Shown here: in pieces, positions 1 through 8,172 of the stretch
How positions within the stretch are numbered: the first letter of the stretch is position 1
Layout of the letters: every line of letters begins with the position of its first letter
NCBI GenBank assembly: GCA_050942875.1
Contig: JBMNOD010000082.1
Span: forward strand, 1-16,121
Reading direction: 5' to 3'
Length of the DNA: 16,121 nt
Origin: JAAZAI01 sp050942875
GTDB lineage: Bacteria; Verrucomicrobiota; Kiritimatiellia; RFP12; UBA3636
The notes under the pieces: model-generated
What the model saw: only the letters and a program-made list of their open reading frames with translations
Told to the model about the DNA's origin: nothing
Database searches by the model: none
Program-made: the position numbers and the translations under genes

Positions 1-319
1 ACGAAGCTCGGGCTGAAATGCTACATTGTACATGTGTTCTACCTTTCGATCTGTTGTTTACCCGAATTATAGAACACTTCTTTCCGTCATGGAAGGACAA
101 ACGCCTTCCATGACGGATTTTCTTTCGGTTCAACTCCTTGCCGCGCAACAATGTGCGGAATTGGGACAGGCTCTATATTATCGTTTTTCAGCGAGGCTGT
201 CGAGCGGAAATTGGATGGAAAACCTGGAAAACTTGATTTTTTTGGTTTCGTCATTGGCATGGATATGGTAGCATTCTCATTTTACTTGTCCTCAACCAGC
301 AGCTGGAGCTTTTTTTCCC
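1..319. other. left edge and spacer before the purF-like gene
   Basis: No gene here could be identified. Frame 1 is open from base 1 to a TAG at 70-72 and could be the tail of a gene that lies mostly outside the window, but the roughly 23 residues resemble nothing I know. Frame 2 stops at once (14-16). The strong hairpin at 83-126 suggests that some + strand gene does end just to the left. Bases 127-319 are AT-richer than the following gene and probably hold its promoter. The best sigma-70-like pair is TTGGTT (242-247) with TATGGT (264-269) at 16-bp spacing, which is weak. A GGAG at 305-308 lies 11 bases before the ATG at 320. Confidence 0.4.
83..126 (+). terminator. strong intrinsic terminator
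   Basis: A perfect 14-bp stem (83-96 pairing with 104-117, left arm TCCGTCATGGAAGG) encloses a 7-base loop and is followed directly by TTTTCTTTC. The T-rich tail lies only on the + side, so it terminates transcription arriving from the left, before the purF-like gene. Confidence 0.85.
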
Positions 320-1792
320 ATGGGCGGTTTTTTCGGTGTCGTTACAAAGGAAAATTGCGCGTCGTCCCTGTTCTACGGAACCGACTACCATTCGCACTTG
401 GGAACGGTGCGCGGGGGGCTCGCCCTCTGGGACGGAAATGAATTCCATCGGGCCATCCACGACATTACCAACACCCCTTTTCGGACGCGCTTCGAAACGG
501 ACTACGATCACTTCCGCGAGCTGAAAGCGCGTTCCGGCATCGGCGTGATCAGCGATCTGGACGACCAGCCGCTGCTCTTCCTCTCCCACCACGGCACCTA
601 TGCGCTCGTCACGGTCGGGCTCATCAAGAACATTGATTCGATCGTCAAGAATCTGCTCGCCAAGCACCAGGGCCAGTTCTCGGCCATGCAGTCGGGCGCC
701 GTCACGCAGACCGAGGTGGTCGGAACGCTCATCAACACGCAAGACACCATCGAAGACGGCCTCCGCTACGTCCAGGAGGTCGTCCAAGGCTCCTGCTCCA
801 TTTTGCTCCTCAAGGAAAACGACGTCCTCTACGCCGCACGAGACCGGTACGGCCGGACACCGATCGCCGTCGGGCGGGGGCCCGACTGCTTTTCCGCCGC
901 CACCGAGTCTTGCGCCCTGCCCAACCTCGGCTTCGAGCCGTTGCGCGAGCTCGGCCCCGGCGAAATCGTCCGGATCACCGCGACCGGCATGGAAACCTTG
1001 GTCGAACCGTCCGGACCGATGCGACTTTGCGCGTTCCTCTACGTGTACTATGGCTACCCGGCGTCGTCCTACCAAGGCCAGAACGTCGAGCAGGTGCGCT
1101 ACCGCTGCGGCGAACATCTCGCCAAGTCGAGCCCGGCCGATGGCGACATCGTCGCCGGCATCCCCGACTCCGGCGTCGCCCACGCGCTCGGCTTCGCACA
1201 GGCCTCCGGCATCCGGTACGAGCGCCCGTTCGTGAAATACACGCCCACGTGGCCTCGCAGTTTCTTGCCGTCGAACCCGACCGATCGCCACATGATCGCC
1301 GAAATGAAGCTCATCCCCATCCCCTCGATCATCCAGGGACGGCGGATCGTCTTCTGCGACGACTCGGTTGTCCGAGGCACCCAGCTCCGAAACCAGGCGA
1401 AGCGCATGCGCGCCCTGAAGGCCAGCGAAGTCCACATCCGCATCGCCTGCCCACCCCTGCTCTACCCCTGCGAATTCATCGGCTTTTCCCGTTCCCGAAA
1501 CATCATGGACCTGATCTCCCGACGCGTCATTCGCGACCTCGAAGGCGATCAGGCGCCCGTCCATCGCTACCGCGACCCGGACAGCGAACGCTACAAGACG
1601 ATGATCGAGCGCATTCGCGACTACTTGCGCATCGACTCCCTCGCCTTCCAGCGCGTCGAAGACATCAAGAAGGCCATCGGGTTCGAGGACGTCTGCACCT
1701 ACTGCTGGACGGGTGAAGACCCCGCAGCGATCGACCCGTGTTCGAAAGGCTGCGAAAGCTGCGAAAAGACCTGCCTGTTCAGAAGGAACTGA
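320..1792 (+). CDS. purF: amidophosphoribosyltransferase (PurF-type) lacking the N-terminal catalytic cysteine
   Basis: PurF makes 5-phosphoribosylamine from PRPP and glutamine, the first step of purine synthesis, in the cytoplasm. The 490-residue product has the class II glutaminase fold first (RGG at 31-33) and then the phosphoribosyltransferase domain with the PRPP motif VFCDDSVVRGT at residues 344-354. Cysteines C237, C384, C459 and C462 fall where the [4Fe-4S] ligands of Bacillus-type PurF lie. The oddity is the start: MGGFFGV instead of MCG, so the nucleophile Cys is Gly and glutaminase chemistry should be lost. No in-frame upstream start would restore it, and C13 is too far away. I recall PurF paralogues with this MGGFFG start in other anaerobes, so it may be a real subclass using ammonia or doing a different job. 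A further C-x3-C-x2-C-x3-C cluster ends the protein. The family call is sure; the activity is not. The gene stands alone and is convergent with 1830-2966. Confidence 0.9.
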   Translation: MGGFFGVVTKENCASSLFYGTDYHSHLGTVRGGLALWDGNEFHRAIHDITNTPFRTRFETDYDHFRELKARSGIGVISDLDDQPLLFLSHHGTYALVTVGLIKNIDSIVKNLLAKHQGQFSAMQSGAVTQTEVVGTLINTQDTIEDGLRYVQEVVQGSCSILLLKENDVLYAARDRYGRTPIAVGRGPDCFSAATESCALPNLGFEPLRELGPGEIVRITATGMETLVEPSGPMRLCAFLYVYYGYPASSYQGQNVEQVRYRCGEHLAKSSPADGDIVAGIPDSGVAHALGFAQASGIRYERPFVKYTPTWPRSFLPSNPTDRHMIAEMKLIPIPSIIQGRRIVFCDDSVVRGTQLRNQAKRMRALKASEVHIRIACPPLLYPCEFIGFSRSRNIMDLISRRVIRDLEGDQAPVHRYRDPDSERYKTMIERIRDYLRIDSLAFQRVEDIKKAIGFEDVCTYCWTGEDPAAIDPCSKGCESCEKTCLFRRN

Positions 1793-1829
1793 ACCTGTCC
1801 TGAACCCTGAACCCTCGTGCCTTTGCGAT

Positions 1830-2966
1830 TCAACGATCTTGAATCGCCCCCTGGCGCAACGCCGCGGCGGGAACCCACCCGCTGGCACGGCCATGCAGGA
1901 CGCGACACCAGTCGCCATGACGCTCGCGTATCTCGACCTCGGCGCCTGCCGGAATCTCGAACAGCGCCCGCGCGCCGGCGTCGGGACACAGCCGCGCACG
2001 CGAGGCCACCTCCAGCGTCGCCAGCGTTCCACGGCGTCGACGGACAAACCAGGAGAGGCCGCGAACCGTCCCGTCGGCACGCAGTGCCGTGCCGTTGCCC
2101 GAAGGCGCCTCGGGCATCGCGACGAAAGGCATCGGCGCATTCGTCGGGCTCGATTCAATCTCCCGCGCCTTGACGCGGATGGCGAACGGCCCGACCTGAA
2201 GCGTCTCATAGTCGCCTTTGATCGGATTGAACACCGCCACCGTCAATGCCGCCGCCTGCGTCGCATTCGTGCTCATCGGGATGATGACCTGGGCAAACGA
2301 CGTCACGCCGTCGTCCTGCGCCGTCAATTTCGGTGGATACACCTTGAAGTCAGGCCCCGGACGGTATTCGACATCGGACAGATCGTCCACCACGCCCTTG
2401 CCAAGCAGGGACCACTTCAAATTCAGCAAATCGCCGACCGAAGCGCTTGTCGGCGAAAGCGAGGCCGAAAGCCGGAACTGGCCGACAGCGCCGCAATAGC
2501 TTGCAGGCCGCCCCTCCAGCGGCGGCGCCAGAACATCGATCTCCAACACGTCGGCCGTCGACTGGAATGGCAGGATCCGACGCATGGGAAACCCCGAGGA
2601 TCTCATCCGAACGGCGATTTGTCCGTTCAAAACGGGAGCAAAGACGACCGTGCCCTGGCGAAGCAGGATGGCGTCGGTGGTGAAGGCGAGCTTCTGGGGG
2701 CTCCCGCTCTCAACCTGCCGAAACCGCCCCATCTGGACGACCCCGGCGTCCGGCAAGCCGTCAATGTCGATGCCGCCGGCCAAATCCGCCTCGCCGATGT
2801 CGACGACGATGTTCACGGCCACCGTCTGTCCCACGTAGTAGCGCGGCTGCGTCGGCGCAAGACGAAACGTCACGGTTGGCGTCAGCGCCGTCCGTTGGGC
2901 AAGCGCACCGAAGCCGCCGAAAACGACGACAACAAGAAACGCCATCATCTGAAACCGAAATTTCAT
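1830..2966 (-). CDS. secreted BatD-like protein with C-terminal SH3 domain
   Basis: The 378-residue product begins with a signal peptide (MKFRFQMMAFLVVVVFGG, cleavage near residue 24). It continues with beta-rich modules resembling half of BatD: a GQTVAVNIVVDIG-type strand segment, then a second module beginning PLEGRPASYCGAVGQF. It ends with about 60 residues that look like a bacterial SH3 domain (around 315-375, with GDWCRVLHGRASGWVPAAAL). The same PPxEGRPAS phrase occurs in the neighbouring BatD protein, so the two are probably related by duplication. The ATG at 2966 overlaps the upstream stop as ATGA, with GGAAGGAG in front, so it is translationally coupled to the batD-batE gene. It probably acts in the periplasm; SH3 domains of this type often bind peptidoglycan or protein partners (family knowledge). 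The exact role is unknown. Its 3' end faces the purF-like gene with only 37 bases between. Confidence 0.8.
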   Translation of the reverse strand: MKFRFQMMAFLVVVVFGGFGALAQRTALTPTVTFRLAPTQPRYYVGQTVAVNIVVDIGEADLAGGIDIDGLPDAGVVQMGRFRQVESGSPQKLAFTTDAILLRQGTVVFAPVLNGQIAVRMRSSGFPMRRILPFQSTADVLEIDVLAPPLEGRPASYCGAVGQFRLSASLSPTSASVGDLLNLKWSLLGKGVVDDLSDVEYRPGPDFKVYPPKLTAQDDGVTSFAQVIIPMSTNATQAAALTVAVFNPIKGDYETLQVGPFAIRVKAREIESSPTNAPMPFVAMPEAPSGNGTALRADGTVRGLSWFVRRRRGTLATLEVASRARLCPDAGARALFEIPAGAEVEIRERHGDWCRVLHGRASGWVPAAALRQGAIQDR

Positions 2967-5494
2967 GGCGTCGCCACTCCTTCCTGCGCCGTCGCCTCGG
3001 GCACATCGGGGAGCGGCGCCGTCAGCACCCGATGGCTCGCCAACACGCTCGTGAGAAGCAGCGCCGACGCCAAGAGCCCCGCCGCCGTCAGGACCATGCC
3101 CAGGCGGCGCGCCCGCAACCGCCGGAGCAGCAGCCCGGCCCATAAAACGCCCCACGCAACGGCAAGCCAGTCCTCGCGCACTTGCATGGGCACGCGATAA
3201 TGCCAGAAGAGCGGCACGCGGTACCATGGCAGCTCCGCGGCAGCGTCCACGCCCTGCCGCGGCGCGTCCTTGCCGCTCCCGGCCTTGCGAAGCTCGACGA
3301 ACGCGATGGCAAGGTTGTTCTCGATCTCGGGGGTCGCGCCAAGCAGCGCCTCCGCGCGCGACAGCGCGTCGAAGGACGCCGAGGGGCAACCCGCGAGCAG
3401 CAGCAGCGTGCCGTAGTTGTAAAGAGCGGCGCCATCGGCTCCGTCGCTCTCGATGATTTCACGATACAACATCGCCGCCTCGCGGAAATCCCGAGGCTCA
3501 CGCGCCTGCGAAGCGGCCGAAGCGGCCTGCCGCCAAATGAACGACGCCGGCGCCGCGGCGTCGGCCGCCGACGCCAGTCCGCCCAGCAGACACGCAAAGA
3601 GCACGACCTTGAGCGCGCCCAAAAGCTCAGCAAGCCGATGGCGATGCGCCTTGACGACGCCCGCCGGATCGCCGCCCGGCGTGAAACCGGAATCGAACAC
3701 CGCCTGAAGGCGCCGGACGACCTCGTCGACCACCGCGCCATCCACCCCGCGCCGCTCCAAAATCGACCGCACGTCGCCCGGCGTGAAACTCGCGCCATCC
3801 TCGCCGAACTTGTCGCGCAAGAAGGCGCCGACGCCCTCCATGACCGCCTGCGGCGTCTTCGCCTTGAGAATCCGCCGCGTGGCGCGCCCCGTCGCCGAGC
3901 CGCGCTTCAACGTCTCGCCCAACGTCTTGCGACGCCGCCAGAACGCCGAGGCCGCCACGACAAGGGCGTAAATCGAAGGCGGCGCCAGAAACGCGGCGAA
4001 AAACGCGCCGCCCATCGCCGAACGGCGCATGGGCGCCGTCGTGGGCGCCGTCATCGCAAGCCCAGACGGATGCAGCTCCGCTTCGATGGAAAGACTGGCG
4101 CGGGAGACGTTGGTCGCGACGCCGTAGATCGCATCCGGATCAAGCTGCGCCGCCGGATTGACGCGCAACGGCACGGGCGCCGTCTCGATCGTCTCGTATT
4201 GACGTGTCTCGGTGTTGAAAAAGGCGAGTTCAAGCGCGGGCACCTCGATCGTGCCGCTTTGAATCGGACGAACCTTGTAAACGTAGCGCATGCCCGCCGG
4301 AAGACGCTCGGACGGGACGTCCCCGTAACGCCGGAAACGCTCGCTCATGAGCGGATTGTCGAAAATCCGCGGCGTCTTCATGTTGCCCAGCGTTTGATCG
4401 CCGGTGATCTCGAGCGTCAACTGAATCGGATCGCCCTCGCTGCACGACTGGACGTCCAGCGAGACCGCAGCCTCCATGCGCGTGCCAAGCGAGCCGATGA
4501 ACGAGGCCGGACGCCCCTCGGCGGGCGGTGGCGCAACAGAGACGGTCAACAGCTCGGAAACGGCAAAGACAGGATGCCGCCGAGGCGCCGAACCGTTGTC
4601 GCTGACGAAGACATGCCCCTTGAACCGCACCGCCGGAAACCGGCACGTCCCCTCGTCCGTGGCCTTGAAGGGAAACGTCAGCTGGTACCGCCAGGCGGGC
4701 TTGCCATCCAGATCCGTCGCCGTGCGGGCCAAATGGAAAACCGCCGGCGTTCGATTGCCGAAGCTGCCGAAGAAATCGAAAGGCGAGCCCGGGGTCGATC
4801 GGGTGTAGTTGTTCACCCGGAAGCCGCCGCTCTCCGGTCGCTCCGACAAAAGCCCGTTGAGGAAGCCATCGAGCGGACGCGCGAAATCGCACCCGGAGAC
4901 CGCCCCTTCAACGAAAAACGGAATGTCGAGATGCGGCGCGTTCTCGCCGCCGGCCATCGGATTGATCTCGGCATGCTCGCCCGGCAAACGGACGATCACC
5001 ACGTCGAGAACCACATCGAAGACCTCTTCCACCAGCACGACGTTTCGGCTGGCCGACAGCGAAACCTTGACATGCGGCTGCGGTTCGGCGCCAAGCACCC
5101 GGACCGGCGGGATCGACGTCGTCAACCGTCGTCCGTCCACCTCGAGGCTGGCCTCGCCCAACGTCAAAACGCCCGCCTGCTCCGGACGCACCGCGTAGAT
5201 CCACGACGTCCGTTCGACGACGTGCTCGCTCCGCTTGCCGTTGATGATTGACACGCTGCGGCTCGACTGGTTCCGCGGCTGCGGCGCGCTGATCGAACAG
5301 CCCGCCGCGTTCTCGATTTGAGGCGTTGCGCCCGGTGCCTTGGCGCCATCCAGCGTGACCTCCAACCGGAAGTCGTCGCCAAGGTACACCGCCTCCGCGC
5401 TCACCCGCGCGCTCAGTTCCGCCGCGCCGGCAACCCCCGCGACGGCAGGCGCCAGCAACAGCGCCAGAACTTTTATACGTTTAAAAATAGACAT
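2963..5494 (-). CDS. batD: BatD-BatE fusion, membrane protein with TPR
   Basis: Bat proteins form envelope complexes linked to aerotolerance and stress in Bacteroides and Leptospira; BatD is a beta-rich exported protein and BatE a membrane TPR protein. This 843-residue product contains both. A signal peptide (MSIFKRIKVLALLLAPAV) and tandem beta modules with the BatD phrase PPPAEGRPASFIGSLG are followed by a membrane segment near residues 490-515 and a cytoplasmic stretch. A second signal-like segment lies near 620-640, then a TPR region (YNYGTLLLLAG, ENNLAIAFVELR) and two final membrane helices near 770-825. Separate BatD and BatE proteins are about 600 and 240 residues, which adds up. I chose ATG 5494; a TTG at 5509 would add five residues. 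No batA, batB or moxR is in the window; the gene lies 45 bases after the methyltransferase stop. It overlaps the downstream SH3 gene by 4 bases. Confidence 0.8.
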   Translation of the reverse strand: MSIFKRIKVLALLLAPAVAGVAGAAELSARVSAEAVYLGDDFRLEVTLDGAKAPGATPQIENAAGCSISAPQPRNQSSRSVSIINGKRSEHVVERTSWIYAVRPEQAGVLTLGEASLEVDGRRLTTSIPPVRVLGAEPQPHVKVSLSASRNVVLVEEVFDVVLDVVIVRLPGEHAEINPMAGGENAPHLDIPFFVEGAVSGCDFARPLDGFLNGLLSERPESGGFRVNNYTRSTPGSPFDFFGSFGNRTPAVFHLARTATDLDGKPAWRYQLTFPFKATDEGTCRFPAVRFKGHVFVSDNGSAPRRHPVFAVSELLTVSVAPPPAEGRPASFIGSLGTRMEAAVSLDVQSCSEGDPIQLTLEITGDQTLGNMKTPRIFDNPLMSERFRRYGDVPSERLPAGMRYVYKVRPIQSGTIEVPALELAFFNTETRQYETIETAPVPLRVNPAAQLDPDAIYGVATNVSRASLSIEAELHPSGLAMTAPTTAPMRRSAMGGAFFAAFLAPPSIYALVVAASAFWRRRKTLGETLKRGSATGRATRRILKAKTPQAVMEGVGAFLRDKFGEDGASFTPGDVRSILERRGVDGAVVDEVVRRLQAVFDSGFTPGGDPAGVVKAHRHRLAELLGALKVVLFACLLGGLASAADAAAPASFIWRQAASAASQAREPRDFREAAMLYREIIESDGADGAALYNYGTLLLLAGCPSASFDALSRAEALLGATPEIENNLAIAFVELRKAGSGKDAPRQGVDAAAELPWYRVPLFWHYRVPMQVREDWLAVAWGVLWAGLLLRRLRARRLGMVLTAAGLLASALLLTSVLASHRVLTAPLPDVPEATAQEGVATP

Positions 5495-5539
5495 CACGAA
5501 ATTGATCAAGACCGTAGAATTGAAAGTAATACAGGAAAA

Positions 5540-7105
5540 CTAGTGGCGGCGTGAATCACGTTGAGTGAAACAAGAACCTTTGGTTCGATTCTCTGCCCCT
5601 TTCTCGAACACCAACAAAAGATGGCTGTCCTCAAATTCTGCCGCCGATGCCAAAAAACTGCGCGCCTCCGACTCCCTGCTCACATGTTCCGCAACCTTCT
5701 TCAGATCAATGCGGTTCAAGGCATCAATCGTGACAGGTCGTTTGGCGTCGAAAAAGACAAGCGATTTGAGGAATCTCTGGCAAACGTCTGAATTCAAGAG
5801 TTCACACACAAAGTCCGCCTCTTCCAGAGACGAACACGAAATGAAGTAGCAGGTGTCATCCAACACGATCGGCTTTCCGTGTTTTTGACCGACGACCTCA
5901 AACCGGCAGTTCTTGTACAAGCCGGACACAGCGACCTTCCAAGGCGCAAACGTGTAGTCGCCGATGCCGAAAACAGAGAATCGTGGACGTTTCTTGTAGA
6001 TGATGCTGCCCCTTTTATCAAGAATGTTCGCATGTGCCGTCAGGTAGGCCCACGTCTTGGGCGCGACCCTCTGAATCTCTTCCGTGTCATCCGACGGTCT
6101 TCGCTGCGTAACAAGGACATAGCGGTCTGGCGTTGTCCGTCCGTTGGCAACGTCCGACGACTTCAAAAGCGGAAACAGATACGTCGTTTCCAACTGATGT
6201 TTCTCGCCTCGTCCGTTGGTGAAATGCTCGTCGTCCTGTTTGAACTCCATGACAGCCGCTGCGTCATGTTTCACGCCGGATCGCCATGTGTAACAGGAAA
6301 TGCCGTCAATGTCGCGCAACCGACGGTATTCGTCGATGTCGGCCACCAATTCATTCCCGACGAGGCCAAAGGTCGTCATTCGTTCCTCGAATGACAGCCT
6401 CGGATGGACCGAGGCTGTCGCAGAGGCCTCCGCAATGCCTGTGTGCACGATGAGCAAGCAGGCGTCAACCGATGCCTGGAAGTGCTTCTGTGCGTCGATC
6501 AGATGAAGAGACGCACGTCCGATATTCAGGCAGCTGACCCATGCATGGCGCAACAACTTCCGTGCTGTCGTGGTTTTACAGAGCATGGCCACGCAACCTG
6601 TCCGACGGTGCAGGGCTTCCAACAACCGGATCAGCATCCACTCGGAAATGTCGAAATTGGCCTTTCCGGTTTTAGCGGCAAAACCGCTGTGTCTTTGGAA
6701 GTTCGTTTTCTCGGGCAGATTGTTGCTCCCAAGGGCTCCGAGGGCGGAGTTTGTGACCCATGGAGGATTGCCGATCACAAGAATGCGCCCGTTTTTGTCC
6801 GCGAAGAACTGCTCCCAATCCACATGGAAAAAATTCCGACATTCCAAATGAACTTTTTGCGCCTCGTCGCATCCAAGCCCCTGCCGAGCCTCGTAAACAT
6901 AGGCGGAATTGATGTCAAAACCGTAAACCGCCTTTGCGTCAGGAAAGGCACGAATGGCAGCATGGATGAAACTCCCTCTGCCGCACGTCGGCTCTACAAC
7001 GACATCTGCGGTCACGCCAGAGTCGCGAAGAAACTCGCCAACTTTCCTCGCTAGATTGAGCGGCGTCTGAAAATCGCCAAATTCAACTTTTTCCATTTTG
7101 TCCAT
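5540..7105 (-). CDS. type II DNA N6-adenine methyltransferase
   Basis: This is the modification half of a restriction-modification system and would transfer a methyl group from S-adenosylmethionine to adenine N6 in the recognition site. The 521-residue product shows the gamma-class order: an N-terminal FQTP motif (12-15), SAM-binding motif I VVVEPTCGRGSF (35-46), an acidic motif II (D64) and catalytic NPPW at 113-116. The remaining C-terminal part would be the target-recognition region. The start ATG overlaps the endonuclease stop by one base (TGATG), with AAGG seven bases upstream, so the two are coupled. Base composition and codon use are visibly less GC-rich than in dnaB or the ORP genes, which suggests horizontal acquisition. 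The recognition sequence cannot be told from the protein. A second Met (residue 4) is an alternative start. Confidence 0.9.
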   Translation of the reverse strand: MDKMEKVEFGDFQTPLNLARKVGEFLRDSGVTADVVVEPTCGRGSFIHAAIRAFPDAKAVYGFDINSAYVYEARQGLGCDEAQKVHLECRNFFHVDWEQFFADKNGRILVIGNPPWVTNSALGALGSNNLPEKTNFQRHSGFAAKTGKANFDISEWMLIRLLEALHRRTGCVAMLCKTTTARKLLRHAWVSCLNIGRASLHLIDAQKHFQASVDACLLIVHTGIAEASATASVHPRLSFEERMTTFGLVGNELVADIDEYRRLRDIDGISCYTWRSGVKHDAAAVMEFKQDDEHFTNGRGEKHQLETTYLFPLLKSSDVANGRTTPDRYVLVTQRRPSDDTEEIQRVAPKTWAYLTAHANILDKRGSIIYKKRPRFSVFGIGDYTFAPWKVAVSGLYKNCRFEVVGQKHGKPIVLDDTCYFISCSSLEEADFVCELLNSDVCQRFLKSLVFFDAKRPVTIDALNRIDLKKVAEHVSRESEARSFLASAAEFEDSHLLLVFEKGAENRTKGSCFTQRDSRRH

Positions 7106-7767
7106 CAGACAACCTTATCGACACCGGGCACCTTGCCCGCCTGTTCGATCACTCGACTGTATTGAAGCCGCCACTGAAGCGCATTGGAAATGGTCAGGCA
7201 GCCGACTTCCGGTCGCTTCTTCAGAATCTCCTCAGCCAACCGCCGCGCCTCGATGTCATCAAGGGGCAGAAACCGTTCCTCCATGAAGGCGACGATGTCA
7301 TCGGCATTCCCTGCGTTGTCAAGAATTTTGAGAATTCCCGTGGTGGTCTGGAAATCAGCCGTCCGGCAGGCCTCCACGAAAACAACATGATTGATATCAA
7401 GCGTGGCAGTGCGGCTGTTGTCGTCATCGTTCTTCGAGTAAACGAAGACGAGCAGGGAATATCCCAGCCCATACACTTTCTGGCGGGCGGACTTGAACGG
7501 GCACGACGACTGGGGCTTTTCAATGCTCGTGACCTTCATGTCAACATTGAGATCCGGAAAGTCGATTCCCTTGGCCGACGATCCTTTAGTGTACGAATGC
7601 TTCTTTTGCAGGCAATCTTGAAACTTATGCTCCAAGTAGGTGCCAACAGCCTTGCCGTCCGTCACGCCGAATAGACTGCGTTCGCGGTGCTTCGATTCAC
7701 GCTTTGCAAAATCCTTCGCTTCTTGGGCAAGTAATTCAGCCGTCAACGCTGGTTTCATTTCGTTCAT
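7105..7767 (-). CDS. type II restriction endonuclease (PD-(D/E)xK type)
   Basis: Together with the downstream methyltransferase this 220-residue protein forms a two-gene restriction-modification system. I do not recognise a named isoschizomer family, but the stretch GIDFPDLNVDMKVTS (residues 67-81) has the spacing of a PD-(D/E)xK nuclease core: D69, then D76-x-K78, with E46 on a preceding helix as the likely additional acidic residue. The following segment (YGLGYSLLVFVY) fits the next core beta strand. The start is ambiguous. ATG 7767 has GGAAGGA almost touching it, whereas ATG 7758 (MKPALTAELL) has that Shine-Dalgarno at about 10 bases and may be the true start. The endonuclease comes first in the operon, so establishment in a new host would need delayed expression; no controller (C) gene is visible. 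AT-richer than its neighbours. Confidence 0.8.
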   Translation of the reverse strand: MNEMKPALTAELLAQEAKDFAKRESKHRERSLFGVTDGKAVGTYLEHKFQDCLQKKHSYTKGSSAKGIDFPDLNVDMKVTSIEKPQSSCPFKSARQKVYGLGYSLLVFVYSKNDDDNSRTATLDINHVVFVEACRTADFQTTTGILKILDNAGNADDIVAFMEERFLPLDDIEARRLAEEILKKRPEVGCLTISNALQWRLQYSRVIEQAGKVPGVDKVV

Positions 7768-7775
7768 TTCCTTCC

Positions 7776-7801
7776 GCTTATAAACAGTGCAAAGTATAAG
7801 C
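7776..7801. promoter_or_regulatory. inverted repeat over the RM operon start site, candidate operator
   Basis: GCTTATA (7776-7782) and TATAAGC (7795-7801) form a perfect 7-bp dyad with a 12-base spacer. It covers the -10 element and the predicted start point of the endonuclease-methyltransferase transcript. A dyad here would be well placed for repression, for example by the methyltransferase itself, since no C protein is encoded nearby. The sequence is seen; the role is inference. Confidence 0.4.
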
Positions 7802-7822
7802 CTCCCCGTCGCCTCCCGTCAA
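7793..7822 (-). promoter_or_regulatory. sigma-70-type promoter of the restriction-modification operon
   Basis: On the minus strand TTGACG (7822-7817) and TATACT (7798-7793) are separated by 18 bases, close to the sigma-70 consensus. The start point would fall near 7786, giving a leader of about 20-28 bases to either endonuclease ATG, with a good Shine-Dalgarno. Confidence 0.65.
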
Positions 7823-7950
7823 GCGGAGGGTGCGTGCAATTCAAGAAAGGTGTGATTCATCCTTCGGCCACCTCGTTCATGTTCCCGGAAACGAGTGGAG
7901 AGGAATGCCAACCCTGGGAACGCGAGGCTCCGGACTCGCCCCGCCACCTG

Positions 7951-8012
7951 CGCCCAAAGTGGACGCGGCGTCCCCGCCGCGTTCCGCCACCCACGCCCGC
8001 TCGCCCGCGCCC
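7951..8012. repeat. 62-bp dispersed repeat, copy 1
   Basis: This GC-rich block, with a core hairpin ACGCGGCG-TCCC-CGCCGCGT, recurs at 10034-10095 with 5 differences in 62 bases. Both copies are intergenic and in the same orientation, flanking dnaB. It looks like a REP-type genomic repeat. Confidence 0.75.
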
Positions 8013-8064
8013 AAGCGCGGAGCGCCACGCAACACGGGCACGGGCATTCCTGTCCGTGGTCGTC

Positions 8065-8125
8065 CACGGGTTGGAAAACCCGTGCGTTAAAGGCCAAACT
8101 TCAGCCACGGGTTGGAAAACCCGTG
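8065..8125. repeat. two copies of a 20-bp palindromic repeat
   Basis: The sequence CACGGGTTGGAAAACCCGTG occurs at 8065-8084 and identically at 8106-8125, 41 bases apart. Each copy is an 8-bp inverted repeat around GGAA. There is no T tract, so these are not intrinsic terminators; a REP-like repeat or a pair of protein sites fits better. Confidence 0.75.
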
Positions 8126-8140
8126 CCCCTTTGCTCATTT

Positions 8141-8172
8141 CCATAATCTCGAATTTTTCTTCGAGATTATGG
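8141..8172. repeat. perfect 13-bp inverted repeat upstream of dnaB
   Basis: CCATAATCTCGAA (8141-8153) pairs with TTCGAGATTATGG (8160-8172) around a 6-base loop TTTTTC. The flanks carry no T run on either strand, so a terminator is unlikely. It lies about 140 bases before the dnaB start. Confidence 0.6.

Noticed and set aside
251..2209. Long minus-strand open frame opposite the purF-like gene.
   Set aside because: It is an antisense shadow caused by high GC at third codon positions, and it also overlaps the SH3-domain gene in another frame.
3182..5251. Long + strand open frame across the BatD region.
   Set aside because: The product is Arg-rich without motifs; the opposite strand has a signal peptide, membrane helices and TPR.
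8141..8172. Considered as an intrinsic terminator.
   Set aside because: There is no T run after the stem on either strand, and no gene ends next to it.
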